A DNA stretch of 64,000 nt from Luidia sarsii. Its lineage: Eukaryota; Echinodermata; Asteroidea; Paxillosida; Luidiidae. Positions 18,753 through 32,600 of this stretch are shown piece after piece; within the stretch, counting starts at the first letter, position 1; every line of letters begins with the position of its first letter. The notes below the pieces were generated by a model, which was not told where the DNA came from, ran no database searches, and worked only from the letters and a program-made list of their open reading frames with translations. A program made the position numbers and the translations under genes. The stretch covers positions 2,577,726-2,641,725 of the forward strand of contig OX465116.1 of NCBI GenBank assembly GCA_949987565.1. The letters are read 5' to 3'.

Positions 18753-21100
18753 TCAATGTGGGTATGGGGCTGATGTGGGAAGACTAGCCTGAGGGGGGAG
18801 GGGAAAGGAGGCTGAGGCTGGTAGCTGGTGTGGGGGAGGAGGAGGGGAAGGTCATTTGGCTAGCTTGCCATTGCCTTGGTACTGTGGGCAGCGAGTGACC
18901 TCATTCGAACCTAGTCTAGCCACTAGCCAGGGTGGGCCAACATGAACCTGCCAATTCAACCCAGTCTCATGGCCTTTGTACTCATTACTACCTGTACTGG
19001 GGGGGGGGGTGGATTGGACAGAGGGTGCAGGTGGGTTTGTACATGTATGCACTTGGCATGCATGGGCACATCAACCTAGAAACCTCCATCCCCCTCCACT
19101 CCACCACCCTATCCCTCTGACCATGGAGGTAGAGGATGGCAAGCTCTGACCAACAACTCAGCCTTAATTGAGAACACAGTTCAAGGCAGCAGGGCCTACT
19201 GCACTGAGTGCTACTGAGGACTCTCCTGCCTCTATCAACTGTGTGTCCCCTAAATGCTCTGGGTGCTTTTCGGGGCACTGCCAGGAAAAAAATAATCCAC
19301 ATCGGTTGTTTGGTTGGTTTATGCATTAGTTGGTTGCGCATGTACATGTAGGTTGGTTTGTTAGTCCGTTGTTTGGTCCACCGGTCAGATGGGTGTTTTT
19401 CTATAGCTTGATCTTGAAGATTTTGAGGTACAACGTGTAATTCTTCCGATCTGAATTACCTTTCTCTTGTGAGAGTGTGGCCAGCATTGCTAGAAGCATT
19501 GCTACATGTACATGTACATACGTCACTGTTTGTGTACATACATGTACGTACATGTAGCATCATGTCAGAGCAGCGGCCAGCACAATGGCACCTAGAGCCA
19601 GCCCACCCCAGAGGCCCTGAGCCCCTCCAATCCAATCAGCCCTAACCTGCACCAATGCATGTACCAACATGTCCCATAACCAACTGTGATGCCTCCCAGT
19701 CCCAGTGCCAAACAAGTACTGTACATGTATTTATGCTAACACTACTACAGCAAAGCATTTACCCCACCCTCTCTCTCTTTCTCTCTCCCTATGAAAAAGC
19801 AATTTTACCCACCCTCCCCCCCCCCACCACAAAAAAAGAGATGTTATAAAAAGCAGGGCATTTCCATTTATTGGGATAACAAAGCAACTTTGAACTTAAA
19901 TATTCACAAAGAGGGCAAAAACCACAGATCACAACAAAAAGTACAAGGGCTGGAGGCCCATTTTCTAAGGAGTAATCACCGATGAATCTGAACCCTCTTA
20001 CATTGAAGGAACAAGAGAATGGGGCTGTCTGTCAAACACCCTAGGAATATCAACATTTCTGCAGCAGGTTTTTAACCATTTGATTAATCAAAACCTTGTT
20101 TGTTTGTGTTCATTTTTGTTTTAATTATGGCTTTCCTTTGTTAAAGGTTATTACATTTCAAGGGCTTTCTCTTCAATGGGAAATATTAATGTAGATGCAG
20201 CTACTGCTACTAATTTTTTCAGAGAAACTAACCAATACCTTCTTGGGCTTGATAAATTTATCCTTTAGTGCATTGGTTAACTTATACTTATAGTAACTTT
20301 TTTATTTCTCATACAAATATTTGATCATAGTCTTAAGAATAATCCCCATTCTTATTCTTCTGGTAAAATGTTTGTTTTTACAATTCTAATAAATAAATTT
20401 AAATTTTTTTTAAACTATGTCGGAGTCTCCAATTTTGGGGGTCATTTTTCTCTCCCGTGCAAGAATAGATACATGTACCGTATTTCAATCAGATGTCTGC
20501 AGTAAGGAAAAATCCTGCTGGGCTCAAAAACATGCAAGGGCCTCTATTGTATTTCATTTTTAAGAATTTGCATTTTGATGATTCAAGTTACATGTAGTAT
20601 TACTATTAAAAGCAGTTTGCAACATTTTGTTGTAAATGTATTACTCCAATTCAGACTGCACCATTTTTTTCGGAGGGGGGGAGGGGAGGTAGAAAAATAG
20701 ACTGGTATAATGTAAGTGACATGGCTGTCTAGCTGACCTGGAAGGATTAGGTCAATTCATGCTGTGCTTTTCAGTGGCAGGGACAGGTCAAGGTAAGGCA
20801 GGCGCACACAAACATAATAACTAGAGTATACTGGTAGTGGTAAGGGGGAGGGGAAGAGCATTGTGGCTGGTCATACATATACTGTACATGTGCCTGAAAC
20901 AGCAGAGCACCATTAGCAAAAACCACTGGAACCACAGAAGAGCACCCAACAATTCAATTACTAAGGACAGAAGGTTTTTTGTGTGTGTGGGTGGGTATGT
21001 GTGTGTGGTATAGTGATGCTGTGGTTACTAGTAGCTTGGGATGCATGCATTTACATTTTACAGTACAATAATTATGCACCATAGTCCTAACAAAATGAAT
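18753..21100. other. Large-intron block, no gene seen
   Basis: G/C-run rich at 18780-18850 and 19005. 19850-20450 is an AT-rich stretch almost free of TACATG words. A family A tail scrap lies at about 20500-20640. No coding or RNA gene is recognised. Confidence 0.55.
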
Positions 21101-21104
21101 AAAA

Positions 21105-21335
21105 ACGCCATGTACATGTACATGTATGCATTGTCCCTAATCAACACAATCAAATTGTACAGTATACATGTACATTGTACATGTACACATGTAAATGTAC
21201 ATGTACATTGTATGTATAGTACATTTGTATACTGTACATGTACATGTGTACATGTATAGTACATTTGTATACTGTACATGTACATGTATAGTGCATTTGT
21301 ATACTGTACATGTACATGTACATGTAATTTGATGA
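21105..21335. repeat. TACATG-type array
   Basis: Dense GTACATGTAC/TATAGTACATTTGTATACTG units. The sub-unit ATAGTACATTTGTATACTG followed by TACATGTACATGT repeats three times (about 21215-21325). The array is self-complementary, giving HVHV/MYMY/TCTC frames on both strands that are not genes. Confidence 0.85.
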
Positions 21336-22149
21336 TTAAACACATCACACATTTCATTTCATGTTTCACTAGATACTCTTTTTCACAATACAAAACATCA
21401 ATCAATTCATCACACCTTTTCCTTGCGTCAAACTTGCCGAACAGCTTTTTTTGGATGGTCATTTGATGTTTCCTTATGTTTCTTCTTTGATTTGAAAATT
21501 GTCTTTTTACATGTAAGGCTTGAAACTGTACTGCTGTTCATACTAGCAACGGCAAATATTTGAATGTATTCTGCAGCCTGCATTGCAGGCTGTACGTCCA
21601 TATGCAGTCTGCCGTGCATAGCACACAGGTTTATGTAGAATCGCATTCTAAAGTGCATCTCTTTAACTACTACTGTATGTAAATATACATGTACAGTAGT
21701 TGGCATCATTGTTGGCATGTACTACTACTACAGTACAGAAATGCAATGTGGTTGGCAATGGAGATGCAATGGCCTTAGAAAATCTGTATCAAGCACTGTG
21801 ATATACTGAACAGTACCAGCTATTTTTCATTGCTAGAACTACACTGTACATTGTAGTACAGAGGGCAAAAGCAATGTGCATTGTGCTAGTGAATTTCACC
21901 CAAATTATACCCCCATCACTCATGTGCAGAGCCCAAGCCCATTTATGTTCCAGTATTCATTTACTGAAGGCAATGAACAATCTCACTGCATGTACATGTA
22001 ATGGCTATAAAAAGCAAACTACATGTACATGGACAATGCATGTGCTCAGTGTGCTGCCTCTACACGTAAATCAAACATGTTTCAAAATTGGAGAAAAAAA
22101 TGAATCCACTGTAGGGAGAAATTTCAGAAATATAAAAAATATGTACCGG

Positions 22150-23250
22150 TACATGTATGTGATTGTGATGCTCATGTACATGTACATGTACATGTACATG
22201 GTGGATATCTTTTAAGATGAGTACCAGTAGGAGGTACCGGTACATGTAAGTACTGTACATTGTAAACTGGGAAAAAAATGGGGAAATTTTTGCAGATGGA
22301 AAGGGTTTACATTATCTCTGCTTTTTCCAAAATGAGGAATTTGTTCAGTAGGCCCATTTCAGGCAATTTGGGGAGGATTCAGTTCCTGATTCACCCTGTG
22401 GTATGATATGTTAAAATGCACCTAGCTGGGGGACACAGGAAGCAACCATTTTTGGACAGGGTGGTTTCAAATTCCCTTCCCATGAGTGGCCTGGTAGAAA
22501 TTGGTCAGAGCTCTTTCTAAATCAACCCCAAAAATAAGAAACTCCTTTTTTAACATGACAGTTGTTTACATTCATTTATATTCCTTAAAAGGACTTGGGA
22601 CATCTTACTTTCACTTTGCCTTTCTGCGCTTTTTGTGTGGTTTTGACGAAACCCCAAAATTGCATTGTCCAACCCCCCCACCTCCCATGGTGGCTGCCAC
22701 TTAGCACAGGCACTTAGCCCATCAGGGACCGTACCATTTGGCAGATGGGTAAGATTTGGTGGGGGAGGGGGCCCAGGATGAGACTTAAACCACAGGAATT
22801 GTAGGTATGTTGCGGCTTCAAAGCCCAAGCAGGGTTTTTTCTTCCTAGCCCAGCAACACACACAACCTCCACTGTGCATGCATGTATAAGGCATGAGAGT
22901 GGGAAGATCTCCCATTCAGCTGCACAATAACAGCTGTGCTCAGCCCAGATACCACACAGGAGGGGAGGGGGCACAGGTGCATTGGTGTATGTACATGTAT
23001 TTATTAACATTATTACACTGATACTAGCCTGGGTCTAGGCAATCTCAATGTACATGTACATAGATACAGTACACATGCACATACCACTGCACATGAAGTA
23101 CATACATGTACATGTACAGTACATGGTCCAGTTACATAATTATGTAGATGTAGGCACAACTACAGCAGAGCACATTACATACTGTACATGTACATGTATG
23201 CAGCATGGTACATGTACACTGTACAATGTACATTTGTACAATACCCTGTA
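22150..23250. repeat. Scattered TACATG clusters and non-coding DNA
   Basis: Short arrays lie at 22140-22260 and 23045-23240, separated by unremarkable non-coding sequence (22260-23000). No gene is seen. Confidence 0.6.
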
Positions 23251-23284
23251 TGACTATGAACAAGCACTATGGTGGAACGTTGCT

Positions 23285-23512
23285 ATACTGTAAGTACATG
23301 TACCGGGTACATGTACATGTATAGCGAACGCAATATACGGTAGACCTACCAAACATTCAGCTAAAACGAACATGCCCTTTGGCTCCCAATTTTGGGGTAC
23401 AAATATGTGGCCGAAACTGCTATAAGTTCAGGTATAATGAACGACCGCTATACAGAACAATTTTTATGGATCCCGGGATGTTTGTTATAGCGATGTTCCA
23501 CTGTACCAGACT
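23285..23512. mobile_element. MITE-like family D copy (TATAGCGA element)
   Basis: Ends resemble GTGGAACGTTGCTATACTGT and GTTATAGCGATGTTCCACTG in inverse order, which gives terminal inverted repeats. The interior has ATGCCCTTTGGCTCCCAATTT. The copy at 55588-55765 shares these ends and the interior in the opposite orientation. A TACATG cluster interrupts this copy near its left end. Confidence 0.75.
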
Positions 23513-23699
23513 TTTGGCTGATATTTGTGTGTGTCTACTGTGTGACTAGCCATGCAGCCATTTTTTTAAATTTTTTTTTTTTTGGGGGGGGGGGGCAAAT
23601 GGCATACTGTACCGTACTCGGTAGTCGTTTATCTCAATTTTTTTGACAATTAAACATACCAGTACATGCTCAGTACTTCAATTCTGTCAGTGTCATAAG

Positions 23700-23875
23700 A
23701 ATGTACATGTACAGTACATGTAATGTACATTTGTACAATATGTGTACATGACATGTACTGTACAGTACATGTACGGTACAAATGTACATGTACCCCTACA
23801 TTGTAATACTGTACTGTACACACGTAAATGTACAAGTGTACTGTACATGTACAGTACATGTACTTGTACGGTAAG
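23700..23875. repeat. TACATG-type array
   Basis: Dense GTACATGTAC, TACAGTAC and TACATTTGTAC units. There is no coding content. Confidence 0.85.
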
Positions 23876-24479
23876 GCCAAACCAAACTGAACCTTTGATC
23901 ATTTACACACGTACATGTACAGATATATATATAACTTATGATTCTGTGGGCTTCGCTTTTTACCCTTTTCTAAGAGTTATCAATTGAAATCTACTTTTAA
24001 AAATCTTGAGGACAGACCTGAGGAGAAACCCCTTTTCTCTCTGTCTGAAACTTCACAGCTACAGTACAGGGGCTCATGGCTGAATGGGCCAATCCTTGAT
24101 GCGTATCTCTCCCCCATTTATCACTGCTTCCAAAGAAACTCCAAAGTCAGTATGACTATGACAATTCATTCTACTGTGGGCAGATCATTTCTGCAAGTAA
24201 AGTATGTAGGGGGTCACTGGCTGTTGGTCTGTGCCGGGGCAAGGGTAAACCAATATTACCACACTACACCCTAGAACAACTGGCTTCTGAATTGTTTTTT
24301 CCCCCCAAACACTACAGTGTGAATAACATGTTCAGCAGCTGGGATATGGAAAGTACTGGACAGTGTAACTCTTTGGCCAAAACATTTATCAATGTCGATA
24401 CATGTATATTAAAAGATCAAAGGGAGGGGCTTCTCAAGTGACCCTGCTTCTGCTTACTTACAAGAGGGCGCCTGCATGG

Positions 24480-24514
24480 GTTGGCATGGCAACCGCATAG
24501 GTTGCCATGGCAAC
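24480..24514. promoter_or_regulatory. Tandem RFX/X-box palindromes, 21-bp spacing
   Basis: GTTGGCATGGCAAC (24480-24493) and GTTGCCATGGCAAC (24501-24514) match the X-box bound by RFX-family winged-helix factors (GTNRCCATGGYAAC). The second is a perfect palindrome and the first differs at one base. Their starts are 21 bp apart, two helical turns. The surrounding 24440-24620 is GC-rich and has no TACATG words until about 24640. It is a candidate intronic enhancer; binding is inferred, not shown. Confidence 0.6.
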
Positions 24515-24884
24515 TGCATGGACTTAAAGGGATGGGCCGGTCAGCTAGGCTAGCCTGCTTGGTCCAGCCCAAGCCCAGACGGCCCATAACGACCCCAGCT
24601 GACCTTTTGGATGGTGTCCTCCAAATGACCTCACGCTAGAGTGTACATGTAATTCTGCACCAGTCGATCCATTGTTGTGTTCTCCTCTATTTGTGACAAC
24701 CAACCAACATCTGCAAATGCCATCATGTGTTTTGTTTTATTTGTTTGTTTGTTTTTTCATTTAATTTTTTCCCAAAAGGTTTACATCTCTCCTGTCAATT
24801 TCTTCAGTAGGCGTAGCATTAAAAAAAAAGACTTGAAGTTTTGCACTTTGCATGGTGGGATCGCAGTGCAAACTTTGGGGTGAC

Positions 24885-25012
24885 ACCATGTACGCGTTAT
24901 TAGTCATCTCTTTCAAGAACTAGGAGTATAGCGCTTTTCAGAGCCATTCTCTAGCCTAATACTCTCTTCAAGATGACTTGCAAGGTGTCACTGCAAAATG
25001 TCCCACAACGCC
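24885..25012. repeat. Foldback family B, diverged copy
   Basis: GGGTGACACCATGTACGCGT, then GCGCTTTTCAGAGCCATTCT, and an inverse AGGTGTCACTGCA at the far end. The order matches family B with heavy divergence. Confidence 0.55.
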
Positions 25013-26929
25013 GCATTACCAGAGGCTGCAAACCTACATGTGTAGTCTCGGATGGAAGCTGCTTCAGACGAGTCTAAGTGAAGATTGTCACTGACGAGGG
25101 TGGTCCCCTTTTAATGCTACACTCTTGGATGTGTGGGTGAAACTGCGGTCAACCACAAGGGCCTATAAATAACCGTAATGAAGGATTTCCACAAGAAACT
25201 GACAGTTCCGCCGTGGGTCCTAGCCAGTGCTTAAGCAGGGAAGGGGAAGGCAAGATTGATAGCAAGTGGCAGGGTTTTCTTTTTTTTGGGGGGGCAGGGT
25301 AAGGGTAGTGGGGATGCCTCTGACACTTCTCCAAGCAGATTTGAATCTACCACAATATTACCACAAAACAGCGAGCTCTGTGGAAGGACAGCTTCAGATT
25401 CAAAAGAGGGCCTGCATTTGAATCCCTCCTAGTTGTGCATATGCACATGTGCAGTTCAACTCGTATTGTACATGTAGGTTCTTCGGAAATATTGGTGGCA
25501 GCTGGCAGATCAGGAAAACTAGCTATTCATCTAATTCAAATTTGACTCCCTCATTCTGCCTAAGTTGAGCAAAGGTCCCTCAAAGGCTGAAACTTCACAG
25601 TCAGAGATTGAGATTTATGATTCAAATTCAAAATAAAAAGGACTGAGTTTTCTGAAAACGCGGTACAGCAACTCAGCCAGCAAGGTACTGTACATGTACG
25701 TGTGTATGTATACACATGTACTTTATGACTGTATTTGTGCGCATGGCTTGCTTTGGCATCTCACCCAGTGGATAGTGTTGATAGTAACCAACCCATCCAA
25801 AGTTCCAGACCCATTTCGACAAAAGTAGTTTGATGGATTCCCCTGTTTGTCCCACAGTCTGAATCTGATGTCACATTATACGACTGCACTGCCTAGGGGA
25901 CCATACATACATGTACATGTAGCTAGCTTTCTCGCAAACTTGGTGGTCAGATCGTATGAGGGCGTCCTTTGGTGGTCCCCACCAAGAATTGATTCAGTTC
26001 TTTCCGACTGACTTGGTGTTGTGGAAATGTGTGTGCTTACACTACCCGGTACATGTACATTGTAATTTGTACATGTAGCCTCTGTAACTCAAGATTACCA
26101 GCCTATGATTTTCAGAGTGGATCTCAAACATTCTCAGTGCACTTTATATAACCAATTCTGGGTTGTGAATACCAAGTCACACCCCATTAAACCGAGTGAA
26201 ATTCAAAAGGTGATTTAGCAACAGAAATTTCTAACGGGACAAAAGCAAACTGCTTGACATTTTCCGGGTCACGGTAAGGTCAACTCAGTAATTAACTTCT
26301 TCCCACATGTTTAAGAAAGGTCGTGGTGGGCTGGTGGCTGCAAGGATCAAAACATCAGGCCTGAAACGTCTGCCTTTGAATGGTCCTGCTTGGATTAATG
26401 TCAGGTGCGGTAACTTTGTAAGATTTCTAACATTTAAAATAGAGAGAGAGGAAACTACACTGTAAAGAAAATAACGATGGATTTGTGTAATACATGTGTG
26501 TACAGTACTTTGCAATACACTGATTTGATACATGTAAATATTGTCTGACTACAATGTACATGTAGTTCCATATACAGTACATGTACATGTATATTCAACA
26601 AGAAATCTACAGAGACATACGGTACTTTTTTTTCTTTGCCTGCGGAAGAACGATCCAGTTCATCGAAAAATCGGGAGAGCTGAAGGAGCTGTACATGTAC
26701 ATGTACCGGTACATGAACCATTTGAAAGGAATTTCTATACATCATTACGTAATTTAAACTAATACTGTACACTGTTTTTTGTGTACTTGTATTGAGAATC
26801 TGCAGATCATGGGGCTAACACTACAGCTGAATGGACGGGTTGCAGAGTATCTGAGAAGTGACCGTTACTAATCACTTGGGAGAACATTTCCATTTGATGC
26901 TTTATATGAACATGTACCCTGGTAGTACC
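25013..26929. other. Large-intron block, no gene seen
   Basis: Contains a T8-G8 junction near 25280, a possible B-box-like word near 25415, a family A scrap (GGTCCTGCTTGGATTAATGT, 26300-26415) and small TACATG clusters at 26560-26715. No gene is recognised. Confidence 0.5.
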
Positions 26930-27275
26930 TGGTACATGTATACATGTACATTGTACAACTACTGTACATGTGTGTACATGTAGTAATGTAGTTCAGTGTA
27001 CACTAACAGGTACATTGTACATGTACATTGTAAATAAGCTACATGTGTACCCCACATACAGTATTAATAAATAATAATGTACCGTATAGGCCTATTATTG
27101 TACAATATGTACAGTACACATACTGTACATGTACATGTGTACATTGTACAATGTACATATATACGTGTACATGTACATGTACACATGAACAATACACTTT
27201 AGGCTTACACTGTACATACATGTATACAGTATGTACATGTACATAACATACATGGTACATGTACAGTACAGTACC
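26930..27275. repeat. TACATG-type array
   Basis: Dense GTACATGTAC, ATTGTACAATGTAC and ACAGTAC words with few interruptions. Open frames here are only repeat products. Confidence 0.85.
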
Positions 27276-28638
27276 TGTACTAGTATCAGGAGAGTTCAGT
27301 TTAGATTAGTGTGCAGTGATCAATAGAAACCCATACATTCCTGTGGTGATTGAAAGGCTGTCCAATCCTCCCCTTCCCCACCATAAAGAGATGTAGACAC
27401 AAATAAGGCTGATCACACAAAGACCTCAACAGGTGTGATGTGGAGTGTGGACCAAACCCTTCCTCCCCTTTCCCCACCCCTTCACAAAGTCACCTATTCA
27501 TGAAGCACAGGTGGCGGGCGCTCCAACGAGGTCAAAGGTCAGCTCTGCCCCTCGCTAACTCCAGCAATCAATGGATGGATGGACAGTCGGTTCTGGTATA
27601 CAGATAGTGTGCTCACTGTGTTGTGTACTCTGCGGTGATAATGAGAAGGTACAAGTATTGGGGTTCCTACCTATGGCCAAATCTTTGCCACCCAAGCCAC
27701 TGTCATATTCTCCGTGGGTCGCCACCTCAATCAGACCTGAGGTTGCCTCCTGAAACCTTTCCGTTAACTGACCGTAATCCAACACAAAACACAATTTTCA
27801 CCTGATCCCAACAGCTGCCTGAGAGGACAAAAAAAAAAACCACCAGACTTGCCACAGACTTTGTAAACAACAAAACATGCAAACTGAATACACCCTAGTA
27901 CATGGAGCTTGAGACGAGACACATGTATATAAATGTACATGTAAATGTACTGTATACTAAATAGATAAAGCTCTGCAGGGACCAATCACGGTGACACAGA
28001 GAAGACAAACCAATGATACGGCATCAAAGTCAAACATCACTTCCTGCCAAGATCACACTCATTTCTTTAGTGCTGGTTCACACTACAGAACATGTATGGT
28101 AAAGTGTATACAGGTAGATGTACATGTACACACATGTATAATGTGTACAGTGTACTTCCATGGGAGCCCAATCATTTGTATTGTGAGCAGTGTAGTACAT
28201 GGAAATACATGTAGTGTACAGTATGTGAACACTGCTTGTTTTCAGCATGGATTCATCAGAAACACAGATAGCAATGAAGAAAAGTTTGAACAAGTGATTG
28301 TCTGCAACACACACCAACGGAAGTTGTCAACCTCTTTTCATGGTGATTTCTATTTCCCAAACCCTATCAAAATCTAAATACCGGTACAACATTTAAAAAA
28401 TAAAGGAAATGCTTTACAGAGGTTTTTTTTTCTTAAATGGCAAAGAAAACTGTGACTGGCACTGGACTATGCTTTTGCGTACCAGCACTCTTAGTCTTTA
28501 CAACTTTATTAAGTTGTTCAAGGCAGGCTGGTAGCAAAGTGCGAGCAAAGCATCAACCAGTTGCCAGTTATCGTGACAAATGATAGATTTAATATGATTT
28601 TTTTTGGGGGGGGTAGGCATGAATTCAGGATAATGTAA
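27276..28638. other. Large-intron block, no gene seen
   Basis: Mostly single-copy-looking non-coding sequence with small TACATG clusters at 27915-27950 and 28115-28160. I see no exon or RNA gene. Confidence 0.5.
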
Positions 28639-28733
28639 TTCAATGAGGGTTTGCCCTACTTGATGCAATAAGCATCGAGTACTCAGTACTGATTAGGTCT
28701 AGTACACTGTAGTGTAGGGCAAACCTGCATTGA
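28639..28733. repeat. Short foldback (TTCAATG-GGTTTGCCCTAC)
   Basis: TTCAATGAGGGTTTGCCCTA at 28639 pairs with GTAGGGCAAACCTGCATTGAA near 28714 across about 55 bp. It is related to the inverted body segments near 5790 and 8462-8790. Confidence 0.6.
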
Positions 28734-28899
28734 ATGACATAATGACTGGCAGGATCTGATGTCGGCCGCTGGCCAGAAAAGCTGTCCCAAGTTCCCAGAG
28801 AGGACATCAACAGGTTATCCATCCAGGCAGAAAGGGCCGCAAAGAAATCCTGTATCTCCCTCAGTCTTTCTTCCACTGTGGCAAAGAACCAATTGGCTA

Positions 28900-29640
28900 T
28901 GGGTGGGATACCAGGGTTGGATTTCACAAACACAATCCATCCTAACTCAACTTACAATTGATTAACCCACTGCAATACATGTAGATGGTTTCTGTGCATA
29001 CATGTACCGGTACGTGTAGCTCATCCTCTTGCACTTGGTCATGTAAGGAATGACGAGTTGGAGAAAACTGACCACAGGCCAGATGTGGATTTCGTTGTGC
29101 CTTAAAATCCATCGTAACTCTGGATTAGCCCTTCATCGGGTGTTCTTGGCTGTATAGTGTATGGCTTCGGTGCATCTCTCATCATCTTGCGATTGGTCGT
29201 AAGTATCCATAACGGATGAAATCAACCACAAGGGGTGGATTTCACAAACCCATCATAACACAACTAACTGACACCGTTAGATAACCCATCGTTAAGTTGT
29301 TATACAGTATGGGTTTGCGGTGATATACAAAAATGTTGCAAACTGTTTACTGACTAAAATTACCAAAATGTAAATCTTAAAATTTAGTGGGCCTGACGTT
29401 TCGATCCTAGCAGGACCTTTCTCAAAGGCAGAGTCTCTGCCTTTGAGAAAGGTCCTGCTAGGATCGAAACGTCAGGCCCACTAAATTTTAAGAGTATAGG
29501 TTTGGGTTATTTCGGTGCATTGCTAAATGCTTCGCTATTGGTCGGAAGTAATCAGTTTGATGAAATCAATCGCAAGGGCTTCACCGTCCAACGTGACTCA
29601 ACTTACGATGGAATAAATCATCTAGGAGAGGAAAGCCGCA
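28900..29640. repeat. Degenerate repeat tract with nested family A insertion
   Basis: The motif GGATTTCACAAACACAATCC / GGATTTCGTTGTGCC / GGTGGATTTCACAAACCCAT recurs three times (about 28918, 29086, 29234). GGTGCATCTC...GATTGGTCGTAAG (29170) reappears as GGTGCATTGC...TATTGGTCGGAAG (29513). Family A (29325-29492) separates ATGGGTTTGCGG from TAGGTTTGGGTT, consistent with insertion into the older element. Confidence 0.55.
29375..29492. repeat. Foldback family A, 118-bp near-perfect palindrome
   Basis: Arms of about 58 bp meet at GCAGA-GTC-TCTGC with almost no loop. The core contains CGATCCTAGCAGGACCTTTC. This is the longest and most symmetric A copy here, and the tail ACAAAAATGTTGCAAACTGT lies on its left. 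Confidence 0.9.
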
Positions 29641-32600
29641 GTATCACTGCTTGTTCTTCAATTCTAACAAATTGCCCCTTTTAAACACTAAGGCACACCA
29701 GACACTATTTACAGAACTGCCCTGCATATTCTTATCCAAAAAAAAAAAAGACGAGATAAGGACCATCCACAGTTCTCCACCTACCTGCCCTTCAGACTCT
29801 GATCAGAAATTCAGAATGACTAAACACAGATAGGAAGGCAGCGCTGTGGAGATTCAATGTGGAGGGAGGAAAACATTAGCCAAATGAGGCTGCTTTTCCA
29901 AATAAAACGGATACATGTACTGTACCTCAATCTCCCCCGGGATATGGACCATTCAACTGTAAAACCAGACACTACACACACTAAGTTTAAAGAGTTTTTT
30001 TTTTTTTTTTTTTTTTAATACACAACCCCAGATGTACATGTACACATTATGATTAACCCATATCAATGAGTTTGTATGCAATTATGACTTTATGAATTGT
30101 GGATTATTCAGTCTTTCAGAACTGGAAAATGACTGACAGTCATTGATCACAGTTTGTGTAATTCAGTATTGCTCTAAACAGTGTACCGTAAATATGGACT
30201 GTAGTTGATGGCAGTCGATCGACTGTTTCATGGGGTCCTACCGTACATGTACCGGTACATGTGTACACCTGTAACTCACTGTCTAGTGGTTATGAATGAA
30301 CCCACTGGAGTGTGCACATTTGGGTGCTAAGGGGGGTGGCTTTGGTGGGGTTGTCTTGTGGGTTCAGTCAAGGCTGAACATAGGTAGCAAGGGGTCAATT
30401 GAATGTGCACTTACAGTGGGTTGTCAATAAGGTTCTCTGTCCTTGTGTGAGGTACATGAACACACGTACATGATGTAGGTATTGTATACTCTTTGAATTA
30501 CATGTACATGCACGTGTACCGGTACATAATAAACAGTGTACATGTACATCTACCGTACATGAAGGCTTAGGATCGAGCTTGGGATTCAATTTGGTTATTT
30601 TTTGGGGAGATTATTAATAACAAACTTTTGGATAAAGGTTTTGGGTTGAATACTCTGTACCATGGGGGGGGGGGCCTTCCAATTCAGCAACAAACCGCCG
30701 GGATTGGTACAGTAAGGATTCATAATGTAGATGCAGAAATTACAATATCTGTTCATACGTGTACTGTACATGTAATTGTCAGGGACACATACACTGTACT
30801 TGAGTAGGAAGTGAGCAAATCTAAAGCAAGTACATGTACGTGTAAGAGGGCCTTACATTTTAATCCTAGCAGCACCCTTTTCAAGGGCAGACGTGTCCTG
30901 CTGGAATCTACATTGTAGTTTTGTTTAGGCTTTTACATGTACTGTAATTCAAACTGTTTTCATACATTGTACATTTCTCTGCATGCAACACATAGTGCCT
31001 GGTAAAGTACAGTGTACACTGTATAACAATATTAACACAATCTTAACATTAAATTAATATATACTGTAGGCACTCTCAAGTGAACACTGAAATTTATGTA
31101 CTCTGTACCGGTACATGCACATGTATATTATTTTCGGGTGTGGATATTTCCTTTAAATGGATACTGACATAAAGATTTACCACAGATCCATCACAGGGAA
31201 TGTGATGACTTGCCCAAATGGCAGAAGATGATGCTTTTTACTAGCCAATCATAATGCTCACATCATCCCATGTACGCATGTACAATGTACAGTACATGAT
31301 ACAGTACTTATGGGGTTATGTACACACTGTACATAATGTAGTTTCTAATACTAGTCCAGGCAATAAGTTGTCAAAGTGTGGGAAATAAAAGCCACATAAA
31401 TCACCCTGGGATGGGTAAAGAGGGCTTGGGAGTTGATTCAAAGACAGCACAGTTGTCCAACAGGCAGATTCATGACATTTACCGTACATGTACATTATGC
31501 ACATGTACATGTACATGTAAGTATGTGGGAAGACTGTAATGAGATTTCCATTCTGCTGGATACTCCGTACAGAAACAGAATCATTCCCAAGCCCCCACCC
31601 CTACATGTACCTCCCCATGGGTGCTGATATCTCCTCAGTGGGATCCCACAGAAACTCAGTGCATTGTCTTTGAGCATGGAGGAATACTTTGAGACAGGGC
31701 CAGGACAAAGATAGAGACTGAAGCCTTGGATGTTGCCCCGCTGTCCATCTCCTAATAAAAATCCTTCCCAAATGCCTCTAGGCCCTTTTCATTAGGGAAG
31801 GCGTCCTTTATCTCAAAACAAATCAATCCCAAGTCTCAGCACACTGGTTGAGAGATGTTTCTCTCTGCAAAATATCCACAAAAATATCTGTCCAGGGGAT
31901 ACATTGTACATGTAGACATGTACAATGTATTACGACACCGTACCTTTCAGAAAGATCCTGGCAGGTACATGTATCACAAAGGTCAGAGCTTCTCAAAAAA
32001 ATGTCATCATGTCATTGTCTTTCAAGGAGGTGTGCAGTATAAGGCAGTTTTCAATTTTCATAACCCTGCCTGTAAAGTCTGTAAAGTACAGATATGTTGT
32101 TTCTGAGGTGTAATTAACATGAATGTGAGACAGCTTATCCAACTGCTCCACTTCAGAAATTGAGACCATAATGAGTATACCTACCACATGTGCAAGTACA
32201 GTAAATACAATTTGCACCTGTAATTGATGCTGTATGTAGTGTGTACCGGTATGGTTGAATGACCTCAAAAACTACAGAACCATGCCAGCCAGTGTTTTTG
32301 CACATGTACATTACAGTAGCAGGATAGCAATGGAGTCACATGCAACCAAGGGTTATACTTATATTTATAAACAGATTTTTCCAGAAAAAACAACAACTGA
32401 GTATTTGTGACAAACTCATGGCACCTGTGATCAAACATATTTTAACACACACATTGAAAACCCATATTGTTTTCAAAATTTTTCTCAGGGCGACCAATGG
32501 TTGGTTGGTTCACAAAGCCAAAAGGGACATGTGTGATTATGCGATGTTCTAAGTTTAACTGAAAAAGATAGGAATCAATGAATGAATGAACAGACTTACC

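Noticed and set aside
28640..28933. 97-codon minus-strand frame (PIANWFFATVEERLREIQDF...)
   Set aside because: Looks protein-like over about 45 residues but matches no family I know, overlaps a foldback at one end, and has no convincing splice sites.
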